This document shows positions 17,401-24,781 of a stretch of DNA of 29,258 nucleotides, one piece after another. The stretch covers positions 1 through 29,258 of the forward strand of contig QGUY01000013.1 in NCBI GenBank assembly GCA_003242315.1. The letters are read 5' to 3'. The notes under the pieces were generated by a model, which did not search any database, was not told where the DNA came from, and saw nothing but the letters and a program-made list of their open reading frames with translations. How positions within the stretch are numbered: position 1 is the first letter of the stretch; each line of letters opens with the position of its first letter. Both the position numbers and the translations under genes were made by a program. This DNA comes from Bacteroidota bacterium (GTDB lineage Bacteria; Bacteroidota; Bacteroidia; Cytophagales; Cyclobacteriaceae).

Positions 17401-20400
17401 GAGCGTTATGCTTCCTGAGCCCGAGCTCGTATGCACAGCGGAGTTAAATACATTCCCAATTACCGTGATCGTATTGGTAGACCCTGCGAGTGTACCACTG
17501 CTGAGGGTGAGCATGCCGTTTACACGGATGTTTGAATTGGGCTGCAAGCTTACAGTGCCACCAGCAAACGTATTGTTGATGATGAGGTTAGCGAAGTTGG
17601 TAAGGTTACCCGACGCACCAGTGAAGATTTGATTGTTTGCTGAACCGTTCAGCGTCGTAGTTTGTGTCGCCGATCCGGCCTGATATCCTCCGGTGGACGT
17701 TCCGGTGCCGCTATTGGTATTGAGGTTCGTGAAGTTTCCGGCGATGCTGACGTTGTAACCACTCGCGCTAAAAACGTCGGTAGCCTGGATCGTCAGTGAA
17801 CCCCGGAGGGTAAGAGGATTGGCTTCCAAGCGCGCCGTATTGCCGCTGCCCGTCACCTCCAAACTATGAAGGGGAATGGCGGTGTTGATGTCGATCGTTT
17901 TACTCGTCGCGCCGGTACCGATCTGGACAAGTCCACCTGTAACAGTGTAGGTCGATGGTTGCAGGTATACGTCGGCGATTGCGGTACCATCATTAGGTTG
18001 CCCTATGCTCAAAGTACCTCCACTCATAGTGAATGAACTACCGGGGTTAAGAATCTCGAACACGCCCCGCGTTGTCGTCGGTGCACTCTCAATGCCTGCG
18101 TTCACGACACCGCCAGACTGGTTGTAGAGGAGACTACCCTGCGCGCTGGTTGCCGACCGCCGGATCTGAGACCGCACATTTAACGTTCCTCCCGAGATGC
18201 TGATGGTAGGCTGACCCGTCGCGGCATATTCTATCGAATTCTCATTCGTCGTTGTGCCTACATTAACCGTTCCGTTAAGGATTTCCAGGGTGCCCGCAAG
18301 CAGCATGTTCTTCCCCTCACCCGTAAGTTGGAGCGTTCCGCCGTTCGCAGAAAGTCTCGCTGTTGCCGGAATGTTGAAATCGACGTTGCTGGCTATAATT
18401 ACTAACTGTGCGATGCTCAGTCGGAACGTTCCATTGACGAGGACGAGGGGTGATGGTGTGCCCGCCAATGCGAATCCAGTTGCGTTGACATCAAGGATCG
18501 GCGTCATGGAAGTGCCCTTATCCACGGTAAGGACATTGAACTCCGTGGTCGGTCCGTTTCCCGTAATCGTCGCATTTGTACTGCCTTTAAACGTCGTATT
18601 ACAAACGCGCCCACTGACCGCCATGTCGAAGGTGCCATTGTTCACCATATTACCGTGGAGTATCAGCTTATTGGCAACAGTTGTGCCCGAATTCAACACA
18701 GTAAATTGTCCGCTGGAGTTCACAGCCAAATTGCCAAGCACCTCGATGGTCTGTGCTGTCCCGTTTTGAAAACGAAGGACACCGGATGTCACGTTCAGAT
18801 TACCAGCGATGGTCAATGTTCGGGAACCTATAGAGTTGATCAGAACCAGTCCTGAAGTACTTCCCTGCACGCTGACATTACCATGTATGTGAACGTCGAG
18901 ATCAGGTAGTGTGATCGTCCTTCCGGCTCCCGGATTTAAAATCAGGTGCCGGTAACTTGTCAATGGCAAACTGGTTGGCGCCAGGGAAGTTTTTGGTATC
19001 GTAAAGCTCTGCGTACCTGTAGTGTAGTACTCAACAGTACCGCCGTTTTCGCGAATGAAATTTCCGAAGTCACCCGCGGGGAACTGAGCTGTTGCGGTTG
19101 AAGAAGATATCCGCAGCAGTCCGCTACCGCCTACCGGACGATCATGAAGTGCTCCGAAATTGTGGCCTGTTGTTACTCCAAGATCCAATGTGCTACCCGA
19201 CGCGATTTCGAGACCTCCGGCGCTCTGGTTATTGGACGTGACCGTGATCGTGTGAAAATACGTCACACCATCACCTATGTACACGTGATCGCCGGCCGTT
19301 GGTGCGGAAGTCGCATCAGGACCAGTATGACTTACGTTAGACCAGGGTGTTGTCCCCGGATTAGTATCCGACCAGTCACCATTGCGCTTACTGTAAAATA
19401 TCCGGACAACACCGAACGCAGCCGGTACGCCACATGTGAACTCGCCATCAATGTAGCCTACATTCGTAAAATAGATGGTGTTCGTTCCCTGGTTAACCTC
19501 TCCTGCATCATTGATTACAGTCCATGAAGTGGGATAGTACCGAGCGGGAACATAATTCACATCACTATTGGCCGGTACTACGTGAGTCTCGAGGTAACGA
19601 TAGGTATGAGAGACCGCATTGGCACCGAGCCCCGTGAATCCCGAACTCGTTACTTTCCAATACCACATCAGATTGGCTGTGTTGCCTGCCGCCACGAGAG
19701 GATGGCGCGCATTTACTGGCCTCACGGTAACTGAGCCGTAAGTAGTCGGCGCCGACGTGAGTTGAATAATGGCTGGTGTGTAATAGGTACTCGAACCGAT
19801 AGGGAACGTAAACGCCGTAAGATTACCAAACGTTTTTCGAACACCCTTATCAGATTGATATCCTGAAGTCCGGATCATTTTTGAGCTTCCAAAAGACGCG
19901 CCGGAGGTAGTGACCGCTGTAGACGAGGTGGACGTGAGGGCCAGGAGATTTTGGTTGATATCAAAAATACTCGTGCTTCCTGCCAGGGTAAGGGTGCCCG
20001 CAATCGCAATGTCAGTCGTGGTGGTCGCACCGGGATTGCTGGTGTTGTTCAGCCATACGTTGCCGAACACCCCCGTACCATCGCCTGAAATGGTTTGTGT
20101 TGATGTCCCCTGCAAGCGGATGCTTCCTGTTCCCGTATGCACCGCGGCATTGTAAATAGAACCCAGGGCGATTATGGTCTTGCCACCATCATTGAAAACG
20201 CCGTTCTCGAGACGTAAGGTTTGGGAAACAGTGAGCGAAGTGTTTGTCCCGGCTATAGTTAACGCGCCGGAAGCTTTGTTCACCGTGAGGTTATACAAAC
20301 CAGACGTGATGGTCCCACTGTTGGTGAACGTCTGATCTCCTGTGCCATTGAAAATTGTCGTATTTCCATTCGGGCTATAGGTCGCTCCGGCGTTCAGCAC

Positions 20401-22107
20401 AAAATTACCTCCAATTGAAACCTCCTGCCCGTTTGCATCCAACACTGGACCGTTGGCTCCGTCTATTGTCAGATTGTTCAGTACCTTCAGAGGTTGAGCG
20501 GTGGTAATGCCGACCGATCCGATGTTCGCCAGCCGCACCGTCGTGGGCGTGCCGCCGGTCCGGGAAATATTAAGATTCCAGAAGGGCGCGGTCGACAAAA
20601 TGGTAAAGGAAGCCGCCGTACCCGAAAGGACGGCGTTAACAGTTCCTCCCGTTACATTGTAATTCGACTCTTTACATCCGATGTGTATACCACCGTTGGC
20701 ACCTCCGCTGCCAGATTGGGGATTGCTTACGTTTAGCGTTCCCCCAGACATGATAAATACCTGCTCCGGAAATGGTATGGAAAATCTTGCATAATTGCCG
20801 TTCGACCCGGTTGTACCTATAGCATTGAAAGTACCACCAGTCATAGTAAACGAGCCCCTATGCACGCCAGGATTGGTGGAAGGACGGAATTTTTCCGTCG
20901 TGAAAACACCGCCTTCGATGAGATATTGTCCCTCCTCGCGAATTACAGTACCTTCCTTGCCAACACAGGTAAATGTCCCCGCAGTTATCCTGAACTTTCC
21001 GTACACTACAAATGCGTTGCCATTTGTGTTGAAATCTGCTCCATCAATCCACAACATTGGACTCGTATCTTCATCTCCCAAATTGTAATTGGCTGTACTA
21101 TTACCGTAGACTCTCGGTATGTTGATATTCGCACCCAGCCGTAATGTACCGTTCCGTATTTCAATCAACTGTCCACTGGAATAAAGATTCAGATTCGCAG
21201 AATTCGTCGAGGTGACAGATAGGGTGTAGGTAGAGCCTGATCCCTTGTCGACAATCAGTGTGTACAAATCAGTGCGACCATTACAAGCCATCACGTTGTT
21301 GGTCGTCCCAGTGAAAGTAAGCGCCGCTGAACCATTGTTGGCTGTAGTGTATTGGGCAGAATTGCTCAGATCAATGGTACCGTTGTTAGTCAGATTTCCA
21401 TACAGCGTTATGGTGTGATTGGCCGCGAACGTTCCAACACCAAGCGTTGTATTCGTCCCCACAGTGACATTTCCCTGCACGGTGAGGTTAATGGCATTTG
21501 TTGCCTGTGTACCCATGGTCACGGTTAGAGTGCCTGTGCCCGTTGCCTGCGTTATGAAACTGCCCCGTACGGTTAGGTTATATCCAGCAGTGTTCGGAAT
21601 GGAAATAGTATGATCCGTCGCCGTTGAGTTACTGAAAAGCAGATTGGGATAGCTGATTGACCCGGGAAGCGTGCCGGTGAAATTGTAATACTCGACGGTG
21701 GCGCCCGAGCCCGCACTCAACGAGAATGTATTGGTGGTAGCGGAAGGAAAATATCCCGTGCGAATGCGAAGTGTTCCTGAGCCTGCCAGCAAGCTGAGGT
21801 TCGCGAACGTGAATGTCTGCAGATCAAGTACACCACCATTAAGTATGTTGATGGATAAGTTGGTGTTCGTGACGTTAGCGCTCAACTGTACGGTGTAACC
21901 GTTGAGAATATACACCACGTCGCCGTTGCCAGGAACGGCGCTGCCTGTGAGGCTCATCCCGGATGGGTCGGTAGTCCACGTATTAGCGTTGTTCCAGAAG
22001 CCAGTGCTTCCTCCATTGACGTACGTGTAATATGTGACCGCAAACGAGGAAGAGGTGACGACAAAAGAGCAGCAAGTTAGGATTGCTGCACGGAGTATAC
22101 TTCGCAT
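14458..22107 (-). CDS. Giant T9SS-exported repetitive surface protein (2549 aa) with three related modules and Por C-terminal sorting domain
   Basis: It has a signal peptide (MRSILRAAILTCCSFVVTSSSFA) and a type A T9SS sorting domain (about 2465-2549, VYPNPALSGEPI at 2470, ending TRKIIVY), so it is predicted to be exported and surface-attached or released. The body is Gly/Thr/Asn/Ser-rich with beta-helix-like repeats. Three modules each begin with a G8-like stretch (GDVVYILNGYTVQL; AGDHVYIGDGV from about 900; GSFVIISEGHTVTV from about 1790). Each contains an FPIG/FPVG-x-Y-x-P segment, at residues 768, 1667 and 2230. The first two are 899 residues apart, pointing to a large internal duplication; the third module is shorter. 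A run of ~22-residue repeats lies near 1965-2150, and an FN3-like domain precedes the sorting domain. No catalytic site is recognised; an adhesin or sheath role is inferred. A candidate sigma-54 promoter lies upstream. It converges on the kinase gene with a 7-nt gap. Confidence 0.9.
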   Translation of the reverse strand: MRSILRAAILTCCSFVVTSSSFAVTYYTYVNGGSTGFWNNANTWTTDPSGMSLTGSAVPGNGDVVYILNGYTVQLSANVTNTNLSINILNGGVLDLQTFTFANLSLLAGSGTLRIRTGYFPSATTNTFSLSAGSGATVEYYNFTGTLPGSISYPNLLFSNSTATDHTISIPNTAGYNLTVRGSFITQATGTGTLTVTMGTQATNAINLTVQGNVTVGTNTTLGVGTFAANHTITLYGNLTNNGTIDLSNSAQYTTANNGSAALTFTGTTNNVMACNGRTDLYTLIVDKGSGSTYTLSVTSTNSANLNLYSSGQLIEIRNGTLRLGANINIPRVYGNSTANYNLGDEDTSPMLWIDGADFNTNGNAFVVYGKFRITAGTFTCVGKEGTVIREEGQYLIEGGVFTTEKFRPSTNPGVHRGSFTMTGGTFNAIGTTGSNGNYARFSIPFPEQVFIMSGGTLNVSNPQSGSGGANGGIHIGCKESNYNVTGGTVNAVLSGTAASFTILSTAPFWNLNISRTGGTPTTVRLANIGSVGITTAQPLKVLNNLTIDGANGPVLDANGQEVSIGGNFVLNAGATYSPNGNTTIFNGTGDQTFTNSGTITSGLYNLTVNKASGALTIAGTNTSLTVSQTLRLENGVFNDGGKTIIALGSIYNAAVHTGTGSIRLQGTSTQTISGDGTGVFGNVWLNNTSNPGATTTTDIAIAGTLTLAGSTSIFDINQNLLALTSTSSTAVTTSGASFGSSKMIRTSGYQSDKGVRKTFGNLTAFTFPIGSSTYYTPAIIQLTSAPTTYGSVTVRPVNARHPLVAAGNTANLMWYWKVTSSGFTGLGANAVSHTYRYLETHVVPANSDVNYVPARYYPTSWTVINDAGEVNQGTNTIYFTNVGYIDGEFTCGVPAAFGVVRIFYSKRNGDWSDTNPGTTPWSNVSHTGPDATSAPTAGDHVYIGDGVTYFHTITVTSNNQSAGGLEIASGSTLDLGVTTGHNFGALHDRPVGGSGLLRISSSTATAQFPAGDFGNFIRENGGTVEYYTTGTQSFTIPKTSLAPTSLPLTSYRHLILNPGAGRTITLPDLDVHIHGNVSVQGSTSGLVLINSIGSRTLTIAGNLNVTSGVLRFQNGTAQTIEVLGNLAVNSSGQFTVLNSGTTVANKLILHGNMVNNGTFDMAVSGRVCNTTFKGSTNATITGNGPTTEFNVLTVDKGTSMTPILDVNATGFALAGTPSPLVLVNGTFRLSIAQLVIIASNVDFNIPATARLSANGGTLQLTGEGKNMLLAGTLEILNGTVNVGTTTNENSIEYAATGQPTISISGGTLNVRSQIRRSATSAQGSLLYNQSGGVVNAGIESAPTTTRGVFEILNPGSSFTMSGGTLSIGQPNDGTAIADVYLQPSTYTVTGGLVQIGTGATSKTIDINTAIPLHSLEVTGSGNTARLEANPLTLRGSLTIQATDVFSASGYNVSIAGNFTNLNTNSGTGTSTGGYQAGSATQTTTLNGSANNQIFTGASGNLTNFANLIINNTFAGGTVSLQPNSNIRVNGMLTLSSGTLAGSTNTITVIGNVFNSAVHTSSGSGSITLAGSGMQTIAGNGNGKFGNLTLNNASGAMFGANQEVTGTLTFVNGSLNIGAFGLNLSSTSLNSVVGHTASRYIITAGSISDVGVTKAFAASVTAGTFEFPIGVAGKYTPANYTITTGASGGTIRIKPVNSKHPNATGSGTAFIRYYWSVVNNGVDITSLIHTYTYVAADENGNTADYRDARFQNGAWTVGVTAGNPNTTTRVIVFTNANLTGDHTAGEQTAFLDPQTYTSIASGDWESDAIWDIDPPGTGIGPPPGSFVIISEGHTVTVTTNTRRTATLQVRGRLHLGTTTGHEFGIVTSGGTGDKTIQIQSSTFPLGNFSAFVSAGGGTIEYNGAVTLPTQATYNNLTFTGAGTKTLPNVDLVLNGTLTIVQGTVTNAVNNRKIELAGSGQHFVNKATFHMGTGEITIGGNLTNSGATAVFNAGDGNDGLHVLGNLSNLSGATFNLGSDSVGVRGSVVNQGTFNAGAGMMRIKNNLNNTSGTFNGGSGAITIGGTVTNTATFTTSTGTVSVAGTLTNAGAGASFTMGSGTLILSGNFVNTPPAVFNAGNGTIMSSGDWSSSGTFNSGTSTVAFESSGVQTLSGATTFCRLTRSNGGALQLNSGIIVNDELIISSGKIVTGSNTVQLTNTTIQPVSGYGPTAFIDGRVSIAYPDNAGASRVFPVGKGNTYRPVVIQQTAASTSPVVRVEMINTPPTGTYPVGVGVLSEARYYSIDLLSGTMNAPTVELNFNTNGAPDENVLFAGNAHIMRATNSAGPWTDEGGSGVFSPAAPTGYATSGITSIVSQTYFTLGYQNVILPVELYTFSGYLENGVVQLSWTTLSEENNDYFAIERSGTELHFDSIGFVSGSGESKVKLNYRFADHNPLEGVSYYRLKQTDFDGKATYSKIIIIQSHFEEPVLSVYPNPALSGEPIHIRLDYSKGKDVMLNVMDMSGQTLFSGVVDLSQSIDLYDIVPQHLSRGAYLLRFMLRGALFTRKIIVY
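15655..16210 (-). repeat. Tandem ~22-residue beta-solenoid-like repeats inside the giant protein
   Basis: Read on the minus strand, this stretch encodes about eight degenerate copies of a pattern G-(N/T)-(L/V)-x-N-x-G-x-T-F-N-x-G-x-G-x-(I/V)-x-(I/V)-x-G. Examples are GNLTNSGATAVFNAGDG, GSVVNQGTFNAGAG, NNLNNTSGTFNGGSG, GTVTNTATFTTSTG, GTLTNAGAGASFTMGSG and GNFVNTPPAVFNAGNG. The regular N/G/T-F pattern suggests rungs of a right-handed beta-helix. The DNA copies have diverged in sequence, so the repeats look old. Confidence 0.75.
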
Positions 22108-22202
22108 GGGGAGAAGGGGTAAAAATGGTGCCCGTTACTATGAAAAAATCAAAAAATCGGAGGGCCGGCATGCTTGCCAGATTACAAACTTAAAAGAATA
22201 AC

Positions 22203-22218
22203 TGCCAAATTAGTGCCA
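22203..22218 (-). promoter_or_regulatory. Candidate sigma-54 (RpoN) -24/-12 promoter for the giant T9SS protein
   Basis: On the minus strand the sequence is TGGCACTAATTTGGCA. Compared with TGGCAC-N5-TTGCW it has a perfect -24 half, correct spacing, the key GC of the -12 half, and one mismatch (TGGC for TTGC). A start site would fall near 22192, about 85 nt before the ATG of the giant gene. A TAAGTTTG -7 box (22185-22192) is a competing explanation but lacks a well-spaced -33 TTTG. Two sigma-54 activator genes lie 3-5 kb away, so RpoN is expected in this genome. Confidence 0.5.
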
Positions 22219-22256
22219 CTCGCCGTATTCTAATTTGTGCTAAAACTTACATAAGT

Positions 22257-22285
22257 CACGGTATTGATTGTCAATGCCTTATAAA
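22257..22285 (+). promoter_or_regulatory. Shared upstream element, copy 1 (araC-type regulator side)
   Basis: The element consists of CACGG, TATTG, then ATTGTCAAT (22267-22275, a palindrome ATTG-T-CAAT), 3 nt, and TTATAAA (22279-22285). The 19-nt core matches copy 2 at 23528-23546 with two mismatches. It lies about 200 nt before the regulator's first ATG. It may be an operator plus promoter core used for autoregulation. Confidence 0.5.
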
Positions 22286-22299
22286 GGCAGAGAAAATGG

Positions 22300-22330
22300 G
22301 GGACATTCCCGTCCTGGGAAATAATTCCCA
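22300..22330. promoter_or_regulatory. Tandem GGGA/TCCC palindromes, enhancer-like
   Basis: GGGA-cat-TCCC (22300-22310) and TGGGAA-ataa-TTCCCA (22315-22330) are two inverted repeats with the same half-site. Their centres lie about 17-18 nt apart and about 90-105 nt upstream of the sigma-54-like -24 box. That arrangement is typical of activator (NtrC-type) binding sites. They could equally serve the araC-type gene on the other side. Confidence 0.45.
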
Positions 22331-22480
22331 AGTGCGGACCAAAAACGCATGTCAGAAAATCATATCAATTTGCACCCTAATAATCCTATAGGCACATCCG
22401 TTGACGACATTTCGCTGATCTCTATTCCATGTCGCGAAATACCGCCTTATCCCGCGCGCGTTCAGCTGGTAATGCATTGA

Positions 22481-23410
22481 ATGCCAGCCATCTCCACCGT
22501 GGCATCCGCCTTGAATGGATACCTCGAAACCGTCAGCGCGATGATCATTTCGCCAATTCAGGATAGGACACAAACAACGTCAGGGATTAACACGCTCACA
22601 CTGAATGGTAGTCCCGCTATCCGCTTGTGTACTGCTGCAGACACTGCCCACAAGCCGCTACTGGTGAGGGACAGTACATTGCTGCTCGTTACAAAAGGCG
22701 GCTTACAGATAAAACATGGTACAGCACATTACTCCGTTGGAAAGAATGAAATGGTGCTCCTCAAAAAGGACATCCTCGTAAAATACTCTTCCACAACACA
22801 GCTGCGGGGCGACGGCACACAATTCATTTTATTCCATCTCACAGACGATCTGCTGAAAGATTTTGTCAGGCAAGCAAGACTGTCGGTTTCCCGACCCAAA
22901 CAATCTAAGGCAGTGACTATTGAAGGCATTGACGCCCGACTGCTGAAGTTCCTTGATTCGCTTCATTTATATTTTGACTATCAAGGGTTAGACGAAAATA
23001 TTACGAGGATCAAACTGTTGGAGCTGCTCTACAATTTGTCCAGCAAGACAGGCCTTGTCCTTGAACAACTGATGGATCTCCGACCGCATTTTCGGGGTGA
23101 TATAACCGCCACAATCGAAGACCATCTGATGGATGCGGTATCCTTACCCCAACTCGCGGAATTCTCGGGGCGAAGCCTTTCAAGTTTCAAGAGGGATTTC
23201 ATTGCCATTTACAACATGTCGCCATCCAAATGGTTAAGGCAGCGACGACTTGAAAAAGCTGCGGAGCTATTCCGTAACACCACAATGACCGTTACCGACA
23301 TATGCTACACGCTCGGTTTTGAAAACCTCGCGCATTTTTCACGATTATTCAAAGCTCACTTCGGCCACACGCCTTCCAGGTTCAGAATGGCAATGTCAGA
23401 GAGCATCTGA
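22481..23410 (+). CDS. AraC-family transcriptional regulator
   Basis: A protein of 309 residues. The N-terminal part (about 40-180) is a cupin-like sensor domain (LLVRDSTLLLVTKGGLQIKH, FILFHLTDDLL). The C-terminal ~100 residues are the AraC double helix-turn-helix: VSLPQLAEFSGRSLSSFKRD for the first HTH, the MSPSKWLRQRRLEKA linker, and TVTDICYTLGFENLAHFSRL for the second, then KAHFGHTPSRFR. Start is uncertain: ATG 22481 gives 309 residues, while ATG 22541 (MIISPIQDRT) removes 20 weakly folded residues and may be the true one. It is transcribed away from the giant protein and toward the 76-residue/NmrA pair. An almost identical element stands upstream of both this gene and that pair, so autoregulation plus control of the neighbour operon is likely. 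The inducer is unknown. Confidence 0.92.
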   Translation: MPAISTVASALNGYLETVSAMIISPIQDRTQTTSGINTLTLNGSPAIRLCTAADTAHKPLLVRDSTLLLVTKGGLQIKHGTAHYSVGKNEMVLLKKDILVKYSSTTQLRGDGTQFILFHLTDDLLKDFVRQARLSVSRPKQSKAVTIEGIDARLLKFLDSLHLYFDYQGLDENITRIKLLELLYNLSSKTGLVLEQLMDLRPHFRGDITATIEDHLMDAVSLPQLAEFSGRSLSSFKRDFIAIYNMSPSKWLRQRRLEKAAELFRNTTMTVTDICYTLGFENLAHFSRLFKAHFGHTPSRFRMAMSESI

Positions 23411-23483
23411 CGGCGGCGTCGCGACATCTCGTTAGACGCTGCGTCAATTGGCGACATGCCGTGAGATGCAACACCCCTTGTCG

Positions 23484-23496
23484 AATACAATGTATT
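23484..23496. promoter_or_regulatory. 13-nt palindrome AATACA-A-TGTATT upstream of the 76-residue gene
   Basis: A perfect 6-1-6 inverted repeat between the araC-type gene and the next operon, about 80 nt before the ATG at 23575. It is operator-like in size and symmetry, but I see no second copy in the window. Confidence 0.3.
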
Positions 23497-23520
23497 GAAC
23501 TGCAATGCTTTACTCGACGG

Positions 23521-23546
23521 CACGGGTATTGTCAATTCATTATAAA
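23521..23546 (+). promoter_or_regulatory. Shared upstream element, copy 2 (76-residue/NmrA operon side)
   Basis: CACGGG, TATTGTCAAT, TCA, then TTATAAA. The core ATTGTCAAT (23528-23536) and TTATAAA (23540-23546) have the same 3-nt spacing as copy 1 upstream of the araC-type gene. The end lies 28 nt before the ATG at 23575, a promoter-like distance. It is the likely target of the neighbouring regulator. Confidence 0.55.
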
Positions 23547-23574
23547 ATTTCTGAACTACTAAAACCTGTACGTC

Positions 23575-23805
23575 ATGAAAAAGAAGTTCGCGATCAGTCT
23601 CTGGCCGCCGGGCAACGAGTCACCTTCGGAACACCAGGTCATCCCTGGCTACCAATCAACACATAGAGCTTATTTCAACGAAGGAGATGAGTTTCTCGAT
23701 GATGCCATTCGCACAACGGATCAAACTTTCGCACAAGTAGAAGGGACAGTTGATGTGCTGCGTATCCGTTCCCAGCAATCACGCAATACTGAGTCAATTC
23801 AATAA
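23575..23805 (+). CDS. Hypothetical small protein (76 aa)
   Basis: Not recognised. It is soluble, with no signal peptide or membrane segment. It begins MKKKFAISLWPPGNES; the middle is acidic (FNEGDEFLDDAIRTTDQTF) and the end is polar (RIRSQQSRNTESIQ). It is supported as a gene by its promoter-like upstream element, its tight 19-nt spacing to the NmrA-like gene behind it, and the lack of any competing frame. It is probably co-transcribed with that gene. It could also be a remnant of a longer protein, but I see no frameshifted continuation. Confidence 0.6.
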   Translation: MKKKFAISLWPPGNESPSEHQVIPGYQSTHRAYFNEGDEFLDDAIRTTDQTFAQVEGTVDVLRIRSQQSRNTESIQ

Positions 23806-23824
23806 CCATTAAATCCAATCAGAA

Positions 23825-24589
23825 ATGAAAGTAGTAATTATCGGCGGGACCGGCCTTATCGGTTCAAAGGTCACCGCAAGGCTGCGCAAACTCGGCTACG
23901 ATGTTATTCCCGCAGCACCAAATACCGGCGTCAATACAATTACGGGCGAAGGCCTCGACAACGCGCTGAAAGAAGCAGACGTGGTTGTTGACGTAGCTAA
24001 CTCACCCTCGTTCGAGGATGAAGCTGTAATGGACTTCTTCCAAACATCGGGACGCAACCTGCTCGCTGCGGAAGCCAGGGCGGGCGTACAGCACCACATC
24101 GTCTTGTCCGTGGTTGGCACTGACCGTCTTCAGGAGAGCGGATACTTTCGTGCGAAACTTGTGCAGGAAAATCTTGTCAAAGGTTCCGGGATACCATTCT
24201 CGATAGTACGATCCACACAATTCTTCGAGTTCCTGAAAGGAATCACTGATGCAGCAACCGAAGGGCGCGAAGTACACTTGGCTCCTGCGAACATTCAGCC
24301 AATAGCCTCCGACGATGTCGCACTTCGAATTGAGGAGATGGTAACGGGAAGGCCGATCAATGGCACGATTGAGATCGCAGGCCCCGACCTTTACGTGTTG
24401 CCGGAATTGGTGTCACTGTATCTTACGCAGCTTGAAGATTCACGTAATGTCAGAATAGACGAGCACGCGCAGTATTTTGGCGCCCCTTTAAATACCGATA
24501 CTCTGATGCCGTCGCGAAATGCCCGCGTGGGTCCGACGGATTTTACTGCCTGGCTGCAGTCTGTAGTGCTGAAATTACCGCACACCTAA
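23825..24589 (+). CDS. NmrA-like atypical SDR NAD(P)-binding protein
   Basis: A protein of 254 residues. The N-terminal Rossmann motif GGTGLIG (G7-x-x-G10-x-x-G13) binds NAD(P). VVVDVANSP and HHIVLSVVGTDR follow the NmrA/atypical SDR pattern. A Y107-F-R-A-K111 segment provides a YxxxK pair and S95 lies in the usual serine strand, so catalysis is possible. FSIVRSTQFFEF and the later PIASDDVA motif are typical of this group. Members act as oxidoreductases or as redox sensors; the substrate cannot be named. It follows the 76-residue gene by 19 nt. AraC-type regulators next to such genes are common in Bacteroidota, and the shared upstream element links them here. Confidence 0.88.
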   Translation: MKVVIIGGTGLIGSKVTARLRKLGYDVIPAAPNTGVNTITGEGLDNALKEADVVVDVANSPSFEDEAVMDFFQTSGRNLLAAEARAGVQHHIVLSVVGTDRLQESGYFRAKLVQENLVKGSGIPFSIVRSTQFFEFLKGITDAATEGREVHLAPANIQPIASDDVALRIEEMVTGRPINGTIEIAGPDLYVLPELVSLYLTQLEDSRNVRIDEHAQYFGAPLNTDTLMPSRNARVGPTDFTAWLQSVVLKLPHT

Positions 24590-24699
24590 TATTGGTTCTG
24601 CCTGTTGCAACGGAGATGACGGGTGTCAGGTCGTTGTGGTTGCTGTAAGGGGATATGCACTTTCCACCCGTTCGTGCATGATTCTATTACCCACGTTGG

Positions 24700-24714
24700 C
24701 GCGGCATCGCCGCG
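24700..24714. other. GC-rich hairpin in the NmrA-97aa intergenic region
   Basis: CGCGGC-atc-GCCGCG is a perfect 6-bp stem with a 3-nt loop, in the 192-nt gap (24590-24781) between the NmrA-like gene and the 97-residue gene. There is no T-run behind it. It may be a weak terminator or leader structure. I see nothing else in this gap. Confidence 0.35.
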
Positions 24715-24781
24715 GATCCAATCAGTGACGCAACGATGCGACCGGCTGGAACAATCTTAACAATCAAAACCGACCACCAAC

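Larger units (their letters stand above)
22108..22480. promoter_or_regulatory. Divergent control region between the giant surface protein and the araC-type regulator
   Basis: This 373-nt stretch has no supported gene. It is A/T-rich next to the giant gene. It holds a sigma-54-like -24/-12 element facing left (22203-22218), a TAAGTTTG match to the -7 box on the minus strand (22185-22192), an element shared with a second promoter region (22257-22285), and two tandem GGGA/TCCC palindromes (22300-22330). It probably carries promoters for both flanking genes. Confidence 0.7.

Noticed and set aside
15515..19527. Several plus-strand frames of 120-171 codons opposite the giant protein
   Set aside because: They are Val/Pro/Ala-rich mirror translations of the Gly/Thr/Asn-rich repeats and show no independent gene features.
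23518..23532. CGGCACGGGTATTGT as a sigma-54 promoter for the 76-residue gene
   Set aside because: Spacing is right, but the first T and the final C of the consensus are both changed, and the segment is better explained as part of the element shared with the AraC-type gene.
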